Shown here: one piece after another, positions 44,221 through 54,554 of the stretch
Layout: the number at the start of each line of letters is the position of its first letter
Numbering within the stretch: position 1 is the first letter of the stretch
NCBI GenBank assembly: GCA_964035575.1
Contig: OZ037896.1
Location: 744,001 to 808,000, forward strand
Length of the DNA: 64,000 nucleotides
Reading direction: 5' to 3'
From: Rhynchopus sp. YZ270_cl-10
Taxonomy: Eukaryota; Euglenozoa; Diplonemea; Diplonemida; Diplonemidae
Made by a program: the position numbers and the translations under genes
Notes under the pieces: model-generated
What the model was told of the DNA's origin: nothing
Seen by the model: only the letters and a program-made list of their open reading frames with translations
Databases searched by the model: none

Positions 44221-45633
44221 TTACTGCTGTGCACAGCCGCCACCCTCTTTCCCTTCTTCCCCTGGAGCGCCACCGGACTTTTCACCGTGGGTAGCTGCGT
44301 TGTGCGATTGCTCGACTCCAAAGTCCTCGAAGACGAAATTGCCGAGTTTCAGGGCTTCTGTCCAGGGAAGAATCATGGGGATGCCGATGAGGGGATACAT
44401 GCAGCCAGCTTCTTTGAAGGGGACAGGGGCAACTGCGCCGGTGACACCTACTTTGCGAAGTCTGTCGATGACGTGAACTTTGAAGGTGTTTGGATCGCCG
44501 GTTTCCTCCATCTCCCCGAAGTAAAAGATCTCAATCGCCACCTGGTCCTCGCCGCATGGTAGCTCCTCGCTGCTTCCTCGGAGATCCCAAAAGTCCAGAT
44601 CTTCCAACTCAGGGTTCCCCATCGCGGCCAGCTTTTTGTCCATATCGTCCCGCCTCTTCCCATGCTGGCATTTCTCAAACACAGAGAGCAGCCCTTCCTT
44701 GTCCATTTCAACCGCAATGTCGATCTTCTTCGCCTTCTTCTTCTTCTTCTTTCCGTTCTCATCCAGCTCTGGGGTCGATGAACGCCTTCTGATCGGTTTG
44801 GGTGCTTCTTCTTCTTCTGCTGCAGCTTCAGCACGAAGTCTCGAATTTTCAATAGCGCGCGCAGTTCTGGTCCGCACATCGAGAACCTGCTCGATTGTTG
44901 CAATCCCTTCTTCTTGTTGGCAGACAAGCTTTTTTAATGCAACGAGATTGGTTTTTGCGCGGTCCAGCGCGGACTCTGCTTCGGGCAGCGTAGACCCTGC
45001 GTGGTCCTTACCTATGATCTCCACTGCAGAGGAGGAGGAGGAGGAGGAGGAGGAGGTGGTGGTGGTAGTAGCACCCTCCACCTCGGCCCCATCCAACACC
45101 TTAATCGTGCAATGTCCACGTACCCGTGCTGCCACTGAAAGCGCCTGCTTCACATCAGCCTCACACCTCATCCTGACACCATCTATCTGAAGCAACGTGA
45201 ACCCTGCCTGCAGGCTTTCCCTCGCGGGGTAAAAGAAAGACGTTGTGTCAGTGATGTTGACACACCGGATGACAGCCGTGGAGGTGACAAAGGTGAGTCC
45301 AAGGCTTGCAGTGTCCGTGGGGAGGGGGAGGGTGATGGTGAGGACGTTTTTTGCGGAGGTGGTGGCGGTGGTGGGGGTGGTAGGTGTCGGTGTAGGTGCG
45401 GTCGTGTCATCCTCCGTCTGGAAGGCTGCCTTGTTGAACCGCAGCCATTTGCCGTCGTCGAAGCTGACCGCGATATCGCCATTGGGATACTCCACCTCCA
45501 CTTTAGCGGTCTGCCCGCAGTGCGCCCGTTGTGCTTCGTCCCATAGACCGCTTGCGGTTTGCACATTCTGCAGGTGCTCGACATTCTCCGTGATGGTTAC
45601 ATGCCTCTCTGCAGGGTCGATATGGTCGCTCAT
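44221..45633 (-). CDS. Mind-bomb-type SH3 plus PDZ protein with possible CaaX end
   Basis: 470 residues, start MSDHIDPAER, stop TAA or TGA-class at 44221. Residues about 11-71 match the Mib/HERC2 SH3-like repeat (SGLWDEAQRAHCGQTAKVEV, then YPNGDIAVSFDDGKWLRF). Residues about 97-182 form a PDZ-like domain (LGLTF...GFTLLQIDGVRM...IKVLDG). A poly-Ser linker, a coiled coil with a basic RRRSSTPELDENGKKKKKKA stretch, and a C-terminal globular region (DIAVEMDKEGLLSVFEKCQH onwards) follow. The last four residues CAQQ could be a farnesylation (CaaX) signal; that is speculative. The frame upstream to 45792 is leader: a CACTCCAG acceptor-like site at 45659 lies 25 nt before the ATG. A scaffold role at a membrane is inferred. 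Confidence 0.85.
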   Translation of the reverse strand: MSDHIDPAERHVTITENVEHLQNVQTASGLWDEAQRAHCGQTAKVEVEYPNGDIAVSFDDGKWLRFNKAAFQTEDDTTAPTPTPTTPTTATTSAKNVLTITLPLPTDTASLGLTFVTSTAVIRCVNITDTTSFFYPARESLQAGFTLLQIDGVRMRCEADVKQALSVAARVRGHCTIKVLDGAEVEGATTTTTSSSSSSSSSAVEIIGKDHAGSTLPEAESALDRAKTNLVALKKLVCQQEEGIATIEQVLDVRTRTARAIENSRLRAEAAAEEEEAPKPIRRRSSTPELDENGKKKKKKAKKIDIAVEMDKEGLLSVFEKCQHGKRRDDMDKKLAAMGNPELEDLDFWDLRGSSEELPCGEDQVAIEIFYFGEMEETGDPNTFKVHVIDRLRKVGVTGAVAPVPFKEAGCMYPLIGIPMILPWTEALKLGNFVFEDFGVEQSHNAATHGEKSGGAPGEEGKEGGGCAQQ

Positions 45634-45980
45634 TGTATTCCCTTTGTGTGTGTAAAGGCTGGAGTGAGGTGGGTGTATTGTTGTGGGGAATTTGAGGTGA
45701 AGAGAGGGAGAGAGGGGGAGCAGGTGATGCAAGGAAGGGGTGGTAGACTGTACTCCATACATCTCTCGTAAGCGTTTTAATTCCATTTTCATACTGCCGC
45801 ATCAAGTAAAATGACATGTGGTTACAAGTAAAAGAGGGTTTTCGGGATTGCAAGTGAGGTCATAAACTTCACTGTAGTATACCATCACTGTGAGGGAAGG
45901 GTTGTAACAAAGAAGTGCAGGAAAGGGGGGGGGTGGGGTTTGTTTCTTTTTGGATCCAAAATAAAAAGGGGTAATTAGGC

Positions 45981-48013
45981 TAGTACCCAAGTTTCTAGTA
46001 CCCATTTAGGATAATACCCAGTGGGTATTATCCTAAATTATTTGGGTATTATCCTAAATTATTTTGGGTATTATCCTAAATTATTTTTGGGTACTGGGTA
46101 CTGGGTACCCAGTACCCAGGTACCCAGGTACCCAGGTACCCAGGTCCAGGTCCAGGAACAGGTCCCCAGGAACAGGAAAAAAGTCGTGAAAGAGCAACCA
46201 CAGCTCCACATGACAAACACAAAAGTGTCCAGTCACGTGGGGCATTCATGCACTGAGGAGATAATGATCCAACAATTTACAAGAAAGATTACTTAACCTA
46301 CTGCTGGAAATTGCCAGGTCGTAGTAACACACAAAGTGTGCCTCCGTTCGGGAAGACCGGATATTCTAGAGACCAAAAAGGCCTCAAGAAATATCTTCCG
46401 GTAGTCAAGGTAGAACCGAGTGAACGGCCCAAGACCCCCGTGGAGAAGTTAAATGTTGTAATGCTATCAGGTAGAAACTGCGAACACTGTCTTACCCTCC
46501 TCAATGCATGGTGGTTGATGTCTTCCACAACAAATTTCCTGTACCCAGGTACCCAAATTCCCAGACCCACGCAGTGGCACATGACCGCCAAGTGTGAGTG
46601 ACCCACACATGAGGGAATGCGACACTACGCAAAATTTACCACCAGACCCTGTCTTCGTGCACCTGAAGTACAACGCCGCAGACAGGCCAAACATGCGTTG
46701 GACTCAGAGGAATGCCCGCTGTGCAGGTATCAAACATGAGAACAACTCCCAGCAACAAGGGGCGCCTTTTGGCGGGCGTTGTTGAGGGTGTTTGGGGTGC
46801 AAAGTTTTCCACAATTTTGATGCGCGGGTACAGAAGTGTTATCTTGTTCTTTCATCTCTAGGAATGTAAATGTCAATCGCGTTTAACTACCACGAGGGCT
46901 TGTTCAGTGAACCCACGAGGGGTCGAAGGGGGTTGGTTATCCCGTATCTATCAAAGGTTGTGTCGACCAGGCTAAACCACTATGTTACGCTGTACGTTGT
47001 TAAATCCGAAGAAATAACACTTTAGCAGCCGCAGGAAGTTTGCTAAAAAGAGTGCCTCACGCTACACAAACCACCACCCGCGATTGACTTAGATGTTATA
47101 ACAAAGAGAATTCAGAACAAAACAACACCCTGCCCCATACACACTAAATTGTCATGCTTCAAGAGCATGCCTGGGCCAAAATTACTCGACAAAAAAGGCA
47201 ACAAGACTACCCACAAGGAGTGTGAAATGTGCACTGGTTTTCTGGGGGAACGCAATATTTTCTTGTGCCTCGTCCTCCGCAATCAGAGGACAGACTTTCC
47301 GGAAGGTTTCCAAAGTCGAATTTCTTGCACTAGCTATGCTCCCTGGGTTAATGGCAATAGCAGTGACTGACAGAGTGTTCCCACCCCCCTTTCCACCCCA
47401 TATGTTCGCTCGTTCTGCACAGTTGGTTCTCGATGTTGCACTCGCGATACCTGTTTAAAAGTGAAGTTGTGAGTGGTGGGGAATTTAAAGAAGGTGATTT
47501 CTTTAAAAAATAAGTTGGCCTGAGGGTGTAAAATATTGTTCTGGAGACTTTTTGGAGGAAATACGAGTCGACGGCCTTACTTTGTTGAATATTCACCATA
47601 AAGTTAACATATTTACATACCTTGTCTTGCGCCTTCGCTGCTGTCAAGGTGCCTTCTCTGGGTACCCAGTACCCAGTACCCAGTACCCAGTACCCAGTAC
47701 CCAGTACCCAGTACCCAGTACCCAGTACCCAGTACCCAGTACCCAGTACCCAGTACCCAGTACCCAGTACCCAGTACCCAGTACCCAGTACCCAGTACCC
47801 AGTACCCAGTACCCAGTACCCAGTACCCAGTACCCAGTACCCAGTACCCAGTACCCAGTACCCAGTACCCAGTACCCAGTACCCAGTACCCAGTACCCAG
47901 TACCCAGTACCCAGTACCCATAATACCCAAAATAATTTAGGATAATACCCAAATAATTTAGGATAATACCCACTGGGTATTATCCTAAATGGGTACAACA
48001 AACTTGGGCACTA
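45981..48013. mobile_element. TIR element carrying a telomere-like array
   Basis: About 2.03 kb. The first about 95 bp (from AGTACCCAAGTTTCTAGTAC) recur inverted at the right end (AGTGCCCAAGTTTGTTGTAC on the minus strand) with only a few differences. Each terminus contains a nested inverted repeat (TTTAGGATAATACCC / GGGTATTATCCTAAA). A TA dinucleotide on each side could be a 2-bp target duplication. Both ends abut GGGTACT-type repeats, with a long array at the right. The central 1.5 kb is of mixed composition with no long ORF or recognised transposase. Confidence 0.78.
47663..47920. repeat. (TACCCAG)n array, about 36 copies
   Basis: Uninterrupted perfect 7-bp tandem repeat; the complementary strand reads (GGGTACT)n. 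A much shorter, inverted version with variants lies at 46087-46150 next to the left terminus of the same element. The G-rich strand resembles a telomeric repeat in form, but the array is internal to a TIR element. Confidence 0.95.
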
Positions 48014-49051
48014 AGTGACTTTTCCCAAATAAAAATTATTTTTAGAACAAAAGTTGGATCCGATGACTCATGAATGACTAAACATCAATAAAGCAAAGAG
48101 CCATCTTCATCAAACAAAACAAAATAAAGACAATAAAAAGATCGAGTATTATATTTGTGCGCTAAGGAGACGAAACAAATAGGTTTAAACAAAAGGGGTG
48201 AACTGCAGATGGCTGTTGTGGGTTGAAAGCAACTAATTTGGGCCATCTATGATCGTCTCCGTGAGACACGCAACAGGCTGTGAGAGCTTACTGAGAGTTA
48301 GTAAAGAAATATCAGAGGTGGCACAAAATTAGTATTTAGAGAAGAGAATAAAACTAGTTCACTTTTTTTAATCCGTTTCTGTTGCCCCAAAGCGCTGCCT
48401 CCAATCTTTTTAGAACTGACAAAAAAGAAGGGGGGTGACATGACGAGGAAACAAAGCGATGTGTCAGGGCACTGCAAGACCCTTGCAAAGGGGGAAGACA
48501 AATCTTCACACCCACTGAGGCAAATGAGTTTAAGTCGAGAAGCCTACACCTCTATTTCCCTCTGCTAGGTCCCCACCCCTTCGTGGTAAAGGAAAGTTCT
48601 CCTGCACGGATGGAAAAAGATACCACAAAACAACGGGCCAAACGCATCCCCGTGGCGCTAGCAACCCAAAGGTGGTAGTTTGATAGTGGTTCAGAAAGTT
48701 CGGTTCATAACAAGAAATTCAGTTGTGTTGTTTAGTGTTAATTCTACGTGGGAATACTCCCAACGCAGAAAAACAAAACAAAACAAAACAACAAAGAAAG
48801 GGATAAGAAAACGTCAGTTCGCAAACATAAAACGTAGAGATGGCATGGGGGCTACTAGCCAGCCAAATGCAGACCCCTTGATTTGTAGTTTGCAACCTGA
48901 ATCATCGTTTTGGGTACGTGCTGTCTTTTGCAACCAGCGAAGGTCCACACAGACAGTACACGATGGTGTTCTGTGTCAAAAACAAAAGCTAATTTGTGAA
49001 TGTTATAAAAAATAAAATTAAAAACAAAATGTTCATTTCGCGAATCGCAGA
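48014..49051. other. Intergenic stretch, nothing recognised
   Basis: A mixed-composition sequence with fewer homopolymers than other gaps; no coding sequence, tRNA or named repeat seen. Confidence 0.5.
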
Positions 49052-50476
49052 CTAATGGCTGAACTCATTTGGGATGACCGGTGCAACGCACTCCTGGCTG
49101 CCCTGAAGCGCAGTGGAGATGTCGTGGCACGCAAGGTAGAGCTGCATCTTGTCGAGCACCTCTGCGTACTGCGGGTCAAGCGCCAGGTCCATCTGCTCAA
49201 GGGAGTCCGTCTCAAGGTTGTACAGTGCGCCTTCCCAGTACTTCCAGTTCCCGACGTAGACAGCACGGTCGTATGACACAGACAGCACCTTGGGCACCGT
49301 CACCAGGGGTTCACTCCCAGAGGACGCAGACGGCAGCCAGGACTCGCCGTCCAGTGTGTACGAAGGTGTCGCCTGAACGAGGTCAAGGATCGTTGCCGCA
49401 GTGTCCGTGTTCACAGTGATCGACGTCACGGCCGTGCCCGCCGCCACCTCCGATGGGTACCGCACAGCCTGCATAATGCGCGACCCACCCTCAGTCAGCT
49501 GGAACTTCCCCACCATCCCGTGGTCAAGGCACACAACGAAGAAGGTGTTGTCCAGAACGTTCAGGTCCTCAAGGCCGTCAATCATCGCACCAAGCATGTC
49601 GTCCACCCACATGATGCCTGCTGCGACGTCTTGGTTGAGGTTCGTTTGTGCTGCAGCGGCCCACATCTCACTGCGTGGACGCATGGTGGTGACGGGGTCG
49701 TGGTCGATCATGCCTGAGGGTGTTGCGCGCAGCGAGAAGTCGAACAGTGCCTCTTCCACCTTGGGCGAGTGCGGCCCTGTCGGCGCCATGTACAGGAAGA
49801 ACGGCTTCTTCGCATCCACTGCCGCAGTCACAGCCTCGAGGGATGTCTCGACCATCCACTCGTGGTTGTGCGACCATGTGACCACACCGTCCGTCTCCCC
49901 CCACGGGTTCATGTTCTCACAGTACGCAGACGCGACCGTTGTGAACCCGGTGTTCTCAATGTCCTTCACAAGCGAGTCGTAGTCCGCAAGGTAGCCATCC
50001 TTCAAGGAGCTGGGGAAGAGGTGCCACTTGCCGGATTGGATGGTCTCGTAGCCCTGCGCCTTCAGCTCTGTTTGGAGGGTCTTGGCGACGTCGTTGCCGG
50101 TGATCTTGGTCTGCGGGACACCGACGTTGACACGGCCGTTGCCTCTGTTCATCCTGCTCTCGGAGGCGCCGTACTCGCTTCTGCTGGGGTATCTGCCGGT
50201 GAGGACGGAGAAGCGTGACGGTGCACACGCAGGGGCAGCAGTGTAGGCACGCTCGAACACCGCACCCTCACTGCGGATGCGGTCGAAGTTCGGTGTCGGC
50301 ACATTCGACCTCGCCAGCTTCCTTGTCTCCCTCGACACAACAGTCGCCTGGTCAGGTGCCTCAGGCCACACAAACGGAAGGTCGTCAGGCATGAAAATGA
50401 CAACATTCGGCTTCGTCTGTCCACATGCACTGCCAAACAACGCACAACCAACCGCGAATGCAAGCGAGACCCGCAT
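49052..50476 (-). CDS. Secreted sulfatase (arylsulfatase/iduronate-2-sulfatase-like)
   Basis: A single exon of 474 residues, start MRVSLAFAVGCALFGSACG, a clear signal peptide. Metal-binding NVVIFMPDD (24-32); the sulfatase signature CAPSR (Cys84 to Arg88) followed by FSVLTGRYPSR, in which Cys84 would be oxidised to formylglycine by the FGE enzyme; GKWHL (about 155) and PTGPHSP; DHGMVGK in the second metal site. Length and order fit family S1 sulfatases, nearest to iduronate-2-sulfatase or choline-sulfatase types (inferred). It hydrolyses sulfate esters, probably in the secretory pathway, lysosome-like compartment or outside the cell. The upstream in-frame leader to 50620 is not counted; a CCCAGCAG acceptor-like site lies close before the ATG. 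Confidence 0.93.
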   Translation of the reverse strand: MRVSLAFAVGCALFGSACGQTKPNVVIFMPDDLPFVWPEAPDQATVVSRETRKLARSNVPTPNFDRIRSEGAVFERAYTAAPACAPSRFSVLTGRYPSRSEYGASESRMNRGNGRVNVGVPQTKITGNDVAKTLQTELKAQGYETIQSGKWHLFPSSLKDGYLADYDSLVKDIENTGFTTVASAYCENMNPWGETDGVVTWSHNHEWMVETSLEAVTAAVDAKKPFFLYMAPTGPHSPKVEEALFDFSLRATPSGMIDHDPVTTMRPRSEMWAAAAQTNLNQDVAAGIMWVDDMLGAMIDGLEDLNVLDNTFFVVCLDHGMVGKFQLTEGGSRIMQAVRYPSEVAAGTAVTSITVNTDTAATILDLVQATPSYTLDGESWLPSASSGSEPLVTVPKVLSVSYDRAVYVGNWKYWEGALYNLETDSLEQMDLALDPQYAEVLDKMQLYLACHDISTALQGSQECVAPVIPNEFSH

Positions 50477-50712
50477 AGTGGTGGGTTTGCTTTTGAATAA
50501 TACTGTGTCAAATCTGCTGGGTGTTGTGATTGTGTGTGAGGGGTGGATCAATGAAAAAAGCAATGGTATGCATCCTATTTCATATTCTACATAACGTTCT
50601 ATATTTTCTACACAAAGCAAAACACTATCACAAGATCACCTTAAAGAGTCACCTTTGATCACAACATCGCTAAAAAAAAACAAAACAAAAATGGACAAAA
50701 AAAAACCCCCTC

Positions 50713-51993
50713 CTAATTCGTCCATTTCACTTCATTTCCTTCGACCCTACGCACCCATTTGGTGCCTTGGGTGGATGCTCCAGAGGCACTTCTTCCAGAA
50801 TACCTGGGGAGATCTACACTCCGCAGATCTGCCACACATGCAACCATGACGGACGTAAAACTGGCCGACGCCATGTCAACAATGCTCCCTCTCTCCACAC
50901 GCTCCTCCTCTGCCAACTCCGCTGGGACTGCAAACTCTTGAGACACCACCGACATCACATCTGCCACACTCGACAACGACACTGCCTCACTCCCCGACGG
51001 CGTCATCAGCGGATACCCCTGCGCCACCCTCCTCTCCTCCATCACCGGCGACGTCAACGGTGCATGCACCTGCACCGGATGCACAACCGCCTCTGAAAAC
51101 TTCAACTCCACCTGCACCTTCCCCTCCGCAGCGCTCCTCACATGAGGCACCAAAAAGACTTCTGTTTCATTTACCGATACCAAGATGCGTCCGGCGTACA
51201 CCCCTACCCCCGACATCTCCGCCGGCGACCCCTGTTGTACCCCCTCTAATACCAAAGGGGCTTGAGATATAAACTGCAACCCAAGAGGTACCGCCGCAGG
51301 TTTCACCACCGTTGCGATGTGCACCGCGTCGCCTCCTGACGTTGCTGTTAACGACCCTGGTTTAGGAGGGGAAGGTGCCTCACTTTCCCTCTCATTTGCC
51401 TTCTCCGGCGCAACCACCTCTGATTGAATTACAGGAGATATTGTTGTCCTCCAGGCGAGAGAAGGAGGGGCTGCAGTTATCACAGAAGGTCGTCTTAATG
51501 CAGCCTCTTCCTTTTGAAACCGGATTTTCTCTTGCATCTCTAAAGCGTCAAGCACATCATCGACATCACGTATAGGGGATAACACATTAGAGTATGAAGT
51601 AGCTTTGACAGGCGGATGGGTAACAGATCGTGGAGAGACTGGAAGGGGGCGAGCTGGAACTGCCTTGGGGAGACATAGTACCTCTGGCGCTAAGGTGGCG
51701 ATATTCAATCCTAGCCTAGGGGGAAGACCTCCAGCCATGGATACATCAGAAGCAGGTGGTGCGCGGATTGTCGCAATGCACTCTCTAACAGCGCTCCCAG
51801 AAGAGCCAGCAATGTTGCTATACCGTCGCGGAGCGCGAAAGGAGCTAGGCGAAACAGGGGCAGGAAGTTCCGCAAAATCTGGCGGCACATCCCTCATCAC
51901 CGCCCCCTCCTGTACACGAACCGTTCTATGAGGTGGAGGGTCCACTCTTGACAACCTCTTTAACTGCTCCACATCCAATTCGTGTAGGTACAT
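50713..51993 (-). CDS. PDZ-domain protein of unknown function
   Basis: 426 residues from MYLHELDVEQ, the start being preferred because the 130 bases before it look like leader (homopolymers and GA-repeats). The N-terminal half is Pro/Ser-rich and probably disordered. A short coiled-coil segment (DVDDVLDALEMQEKIRFQKE, about 143-162) precedes a PDZ-like domain (about 226-300: PLGLQF, VLEGVQQGSPAEMSGV, YAGRILVSVNETEV, KVQVELKF). The C-terminal third is acidic then Ser/Thr-rich. The same frame stays open to an ATG at 52509, which would give 598 residues with an N-terminal Cys-rich part (CFLCAEGVCTTH...CGLCSQGH); that longer form cannot be excluded. Scaffold or adaptor role inferred from PDZ. Confidence 0.8.
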   Translation of the reverse strand: MYLHELDVEQLKRLSRVDPPPHRTVRVQEGAVMRDVPPDFAELPAPVSPSSFRAPRRYSNIAGSSGSAVRECIATIRAPPASDVSMAGGLPPRLGLNIATLAPEVLCLPKAVPARPLPVSPRSVTHPPVKATSYSNVLSPIRDVDDVLDALEMQEKIRFQKEEAALRRPSVITAAPPSLAWRTTISPVIQSEVVAPEKANERESEAPSPPKPGSLTATSGGDAVHIATVVKPAAVPLGLQFISQAPLVLEGVQQGSPAEMSGVGVYAGRILVSVNETEVFLVPHVRSAAEGKVQVELKFSEAVVHPVQVHAPLTSPVMEERRVAQGYPLMTPSGSEAVSLSSVADVMSVVSQEFAVPAELAEEERVERGSIVDMASASFTSVMVACVADLRSVDLPRYSGRSASGASTQGTKWVRRVEGNEVKWTN

Positions 51994-53374
51994 TTTTGGT
52001 AATGTGGACTCAGTATTTTTTTTTTTTGCGGTAAATTTTTGTGTGAGAGAGAGGGGGTACTGTGTATGAGAGACGGTGCTGCGGGGTGATATTGTTGACA
52101 AAAAAAACCCCCCCAAAAAAAAGGAAGTTTGAGGACCACCGGGCTGGTGTTTGAGAAAGTTGAGAGTGCTACCGCCACCCACCACCTTGTGAGAGCAGGC
52201 AAGCATGGTGTACAGCTCCGGAGGCAAGCGGAGCGCACCATGAGCGTGTCCCTGACTGCAAAGACCACATCTCCGAACACGGATTTGACGAAAAACAGCG
52301 GGAGACGCACCGCCAAAAACAATCTGGGTAGCGAGAGCCTGAGTGTAGTTCCGGATCCGGTGGGAGCTGGCGTGTGTAGTGCACACACCTTCCGCACAGA
52401 GGAAGCATTGCTGCTGCACCGAAACAGGTGGAACACGAGAGAGATGAGAGACAGAGAGATGAGAGAAACTGGGAAGTGTACTTTTTTTTAATATTGTGTC
52501 AACAATCATCTCTCAATATTTTCTTCTTTTTGGGAACAACTGTGTCTTGGGATCCCTCCTCTTTACGAAATAATCAACGGAAAGAAAAGCAAAAAAAAAA
52601 AAAAAAAAAAAGAAAAAAAAATGAATGGTTCATACACACAAATTGAAGTTGACACAAAAAGCACAGTACAGAGAGTATACCACAGCCAGTAAGCTAATAG
52701 GACTAACTAAGTCTTGTTGAGCCTATTTCTTGAATAAAATATTTGAGGGGCGACCACACCGTTTTGTCTCTGTTTAGCTTACTACGCATTGATGTACTTC
52801 CTATTCACTAAATAGAAGAACAAAGTCTTTGCCAGATAATCCTCCTCTGTGCTTAGTCACCAATAGAAACGCACTACTGAACTAAAGGATGCCCAGGGTA
52901 GCTAGGGTGGGCGAGGTGCCGAGATCTTACCCGTCTCAGAGAAACGATCTCACGGCGAGCGAAGCAGGGGGGGTATAGAGGGAGATGGGATTGGCGAAAT
53001 ACACTACCGCCTTTGTTTTCCTTTTTTCATTTTTTCATTTTTTTTCCGCTTTTTTTTTTTTGATAAATTGTTGGAGTAGTGTAGTTGCCTCGGTTGTGTT
53101 GCCACAGGTGTGCAAGCTCCACTGTTTTGACAGGAAAACACACAAAAATCACTCGTCTTGCGTCTTCTCCTTTCAGCTACGCTTTGTAGGTATTTAAAAA
53201 AAAAAAATCAGAGGTGAGCCGATATCTCCTCCCTTTGGGAGAGGCTAGAGGGATTATGTCAAGGTTATCTGCACTCACATAGGACCGCTTCTTTGAAGGG
53301 TTAGTTGATTGGTTTCTCTTCAATTTGCGTTTTATAAAAAAACTCAGCCAAATTCAACAAAAAAGAGAATGGCT
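51994..53374. other. Leader and intergenic DNA with a possible upstream exon
   Basis: 52130-52440 is GC-richer than the usual gaps and open in more than one frame; the minus-strand reading has two Cys pairs and His (CFLC, CGLCSQGH) but no recognised domain. It may be an upstream exon of the PDZ gene. 52836-52863 is a family A remnant and 53058-53130 a family C variant (TTGGAGTAGTGTAG ... CTCCACTG). Confidence 0.5.
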
Positions 53375-53382
53375 GGTACGAT

Positions 53383-54248
53383 CAGGGGTCCTAACGCTGT
53401 TCTCAAAAAAATTAAAAATGGTAACTTCAAGGTCACTTCTCGTTTTTTGGGGAGGGAAAAAAAAAACTTTCCCCCCTCAGAGGCGGTAGGCAACAACAAA
53501 AGTGAAGTTTAAAAAAGTGCAAATTCCTCAGACATACACTGGATCATAGGGACGGGGTACTAGATAAGATTTTTTTCGTCACGCAATTTCGGGGTCTCGC
53601 GGTTTGGTGTCACAGTTTTGCTTCTTACCACGAACAACACAACACAGATGCCAGATGTTTTTTCTCAACCCTTTCTCTGCGGGAAAGCCTCCCCTCCTCA
53701 GTGCAGCTTTGGCAGCTTTGTAGCCACTGGTGCAAGCCGTAGTGGGTGTCAGCCTTCTTATCAGTAACCTCAGTACATTGACAAAAAGAAACGGCGGCCA
53801 TAACACCCAAAAGTTCCTGGCGAAGCCACGGTACGCAACATTTCTAAAAATGTTGCCATAAAATGGCACTTTCGTCGGTAAATCCGTAAATTTTACTTCC
53901 GTGTTTTGCTAAAACAAAAGTTTTTGGCGAAGCCACGGTACGCAACATTTCAAAAAATTGCGCTAAAATTGTACATTGTGGCACCCGCAGCCCTGCAGAC
54001 CACTGATCTTGGCAAAAATAAGAAAAATCCCGAAGCATGCTCAAATAAGATTCGCAAAGAACAAGCTCCAACGTGTTCCCGGTGTATGTTAAGTATCCGA
54101 GGTAACTTCGTGACACCGGATTTTAAAAATAAAAAAGGTCACTTTTTAGGGCACTTTTCGAAGGTCACTTCGAAGTGACCTTCGGATTTCAAAAAAATAA
54201 AAAAGGTCACTTCAGAAGTGGTAAAAGTTACCACTCTTAGGACCCCTG
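53383..54248. mobile_element. hAT-like non-autonomous DNA transposon with 8-bp target duplication
   Basis: An 866-bp element with termini CAGGGGTCCTAA and TTAGGACCCCTG, flanked by the exact 8-bp direct repeat GGTACGAT (53375-53382 and 54249-54256). CAGxG tips and 8-bp duplications are hallmarks of hAT transposons. Subterminal GGTCACTT/AAGTGACC motifs recur near both ends, including a 26-bp palindrome at 54163-54188. Internally CGAAGCCACGGTACGCAACA occurs twice (about 53822 and 53926). No transposase is encoded. Confidence 0.9.
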
Positions 54249-54316
54249 GGTACGATGAAAGCCTCTCCTTCAAGCACCTATTAAAATAGAAAACGACTTC
54301 AGGATATGACAGTTAA

Positions 54317-54375
54317 ATGAAATAAAATAGTGGAGCACACTCTAGGGTGGCTCACACTAATACAACCAAGTTTTC
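54317..54375 (-). repeat. Dispersed repeat family C
   Basis: The reverse complement of the copy at 39836-39890 with one small difference (TGAGCC for TAGCC). It shows the family inserts in either direction. Confidence 0.8.
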
Positions 54376-54554
54376 AAATAAAGAAAACACTTTTTCGTTT
54401 TATCGCACCGCAAAAGGTTTGTATTTTTCACTGATGAATGTGAGTGATGTTAGTGGAAAAACAATACGCTAAAGCGGGCACGCACCATCCGTCGTTTTCC
54501 ATTTCTATTCGTCAATGCTTGATAACACAAAAAAAAAACCCCCCCAAAATTCCC

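Noticed and set aside
45634-45792. Upstream extension of the Mib-PDZ ORF
   Set aside because: Low-complexity, with a splice-acceptor-like CACTCCAG inside; treated as leader.
47348-48001. ORFs of repeated WVLGTGY and VPSTQYP
   Set aside because: Translations of the (TACCCAG)n array in several frames.
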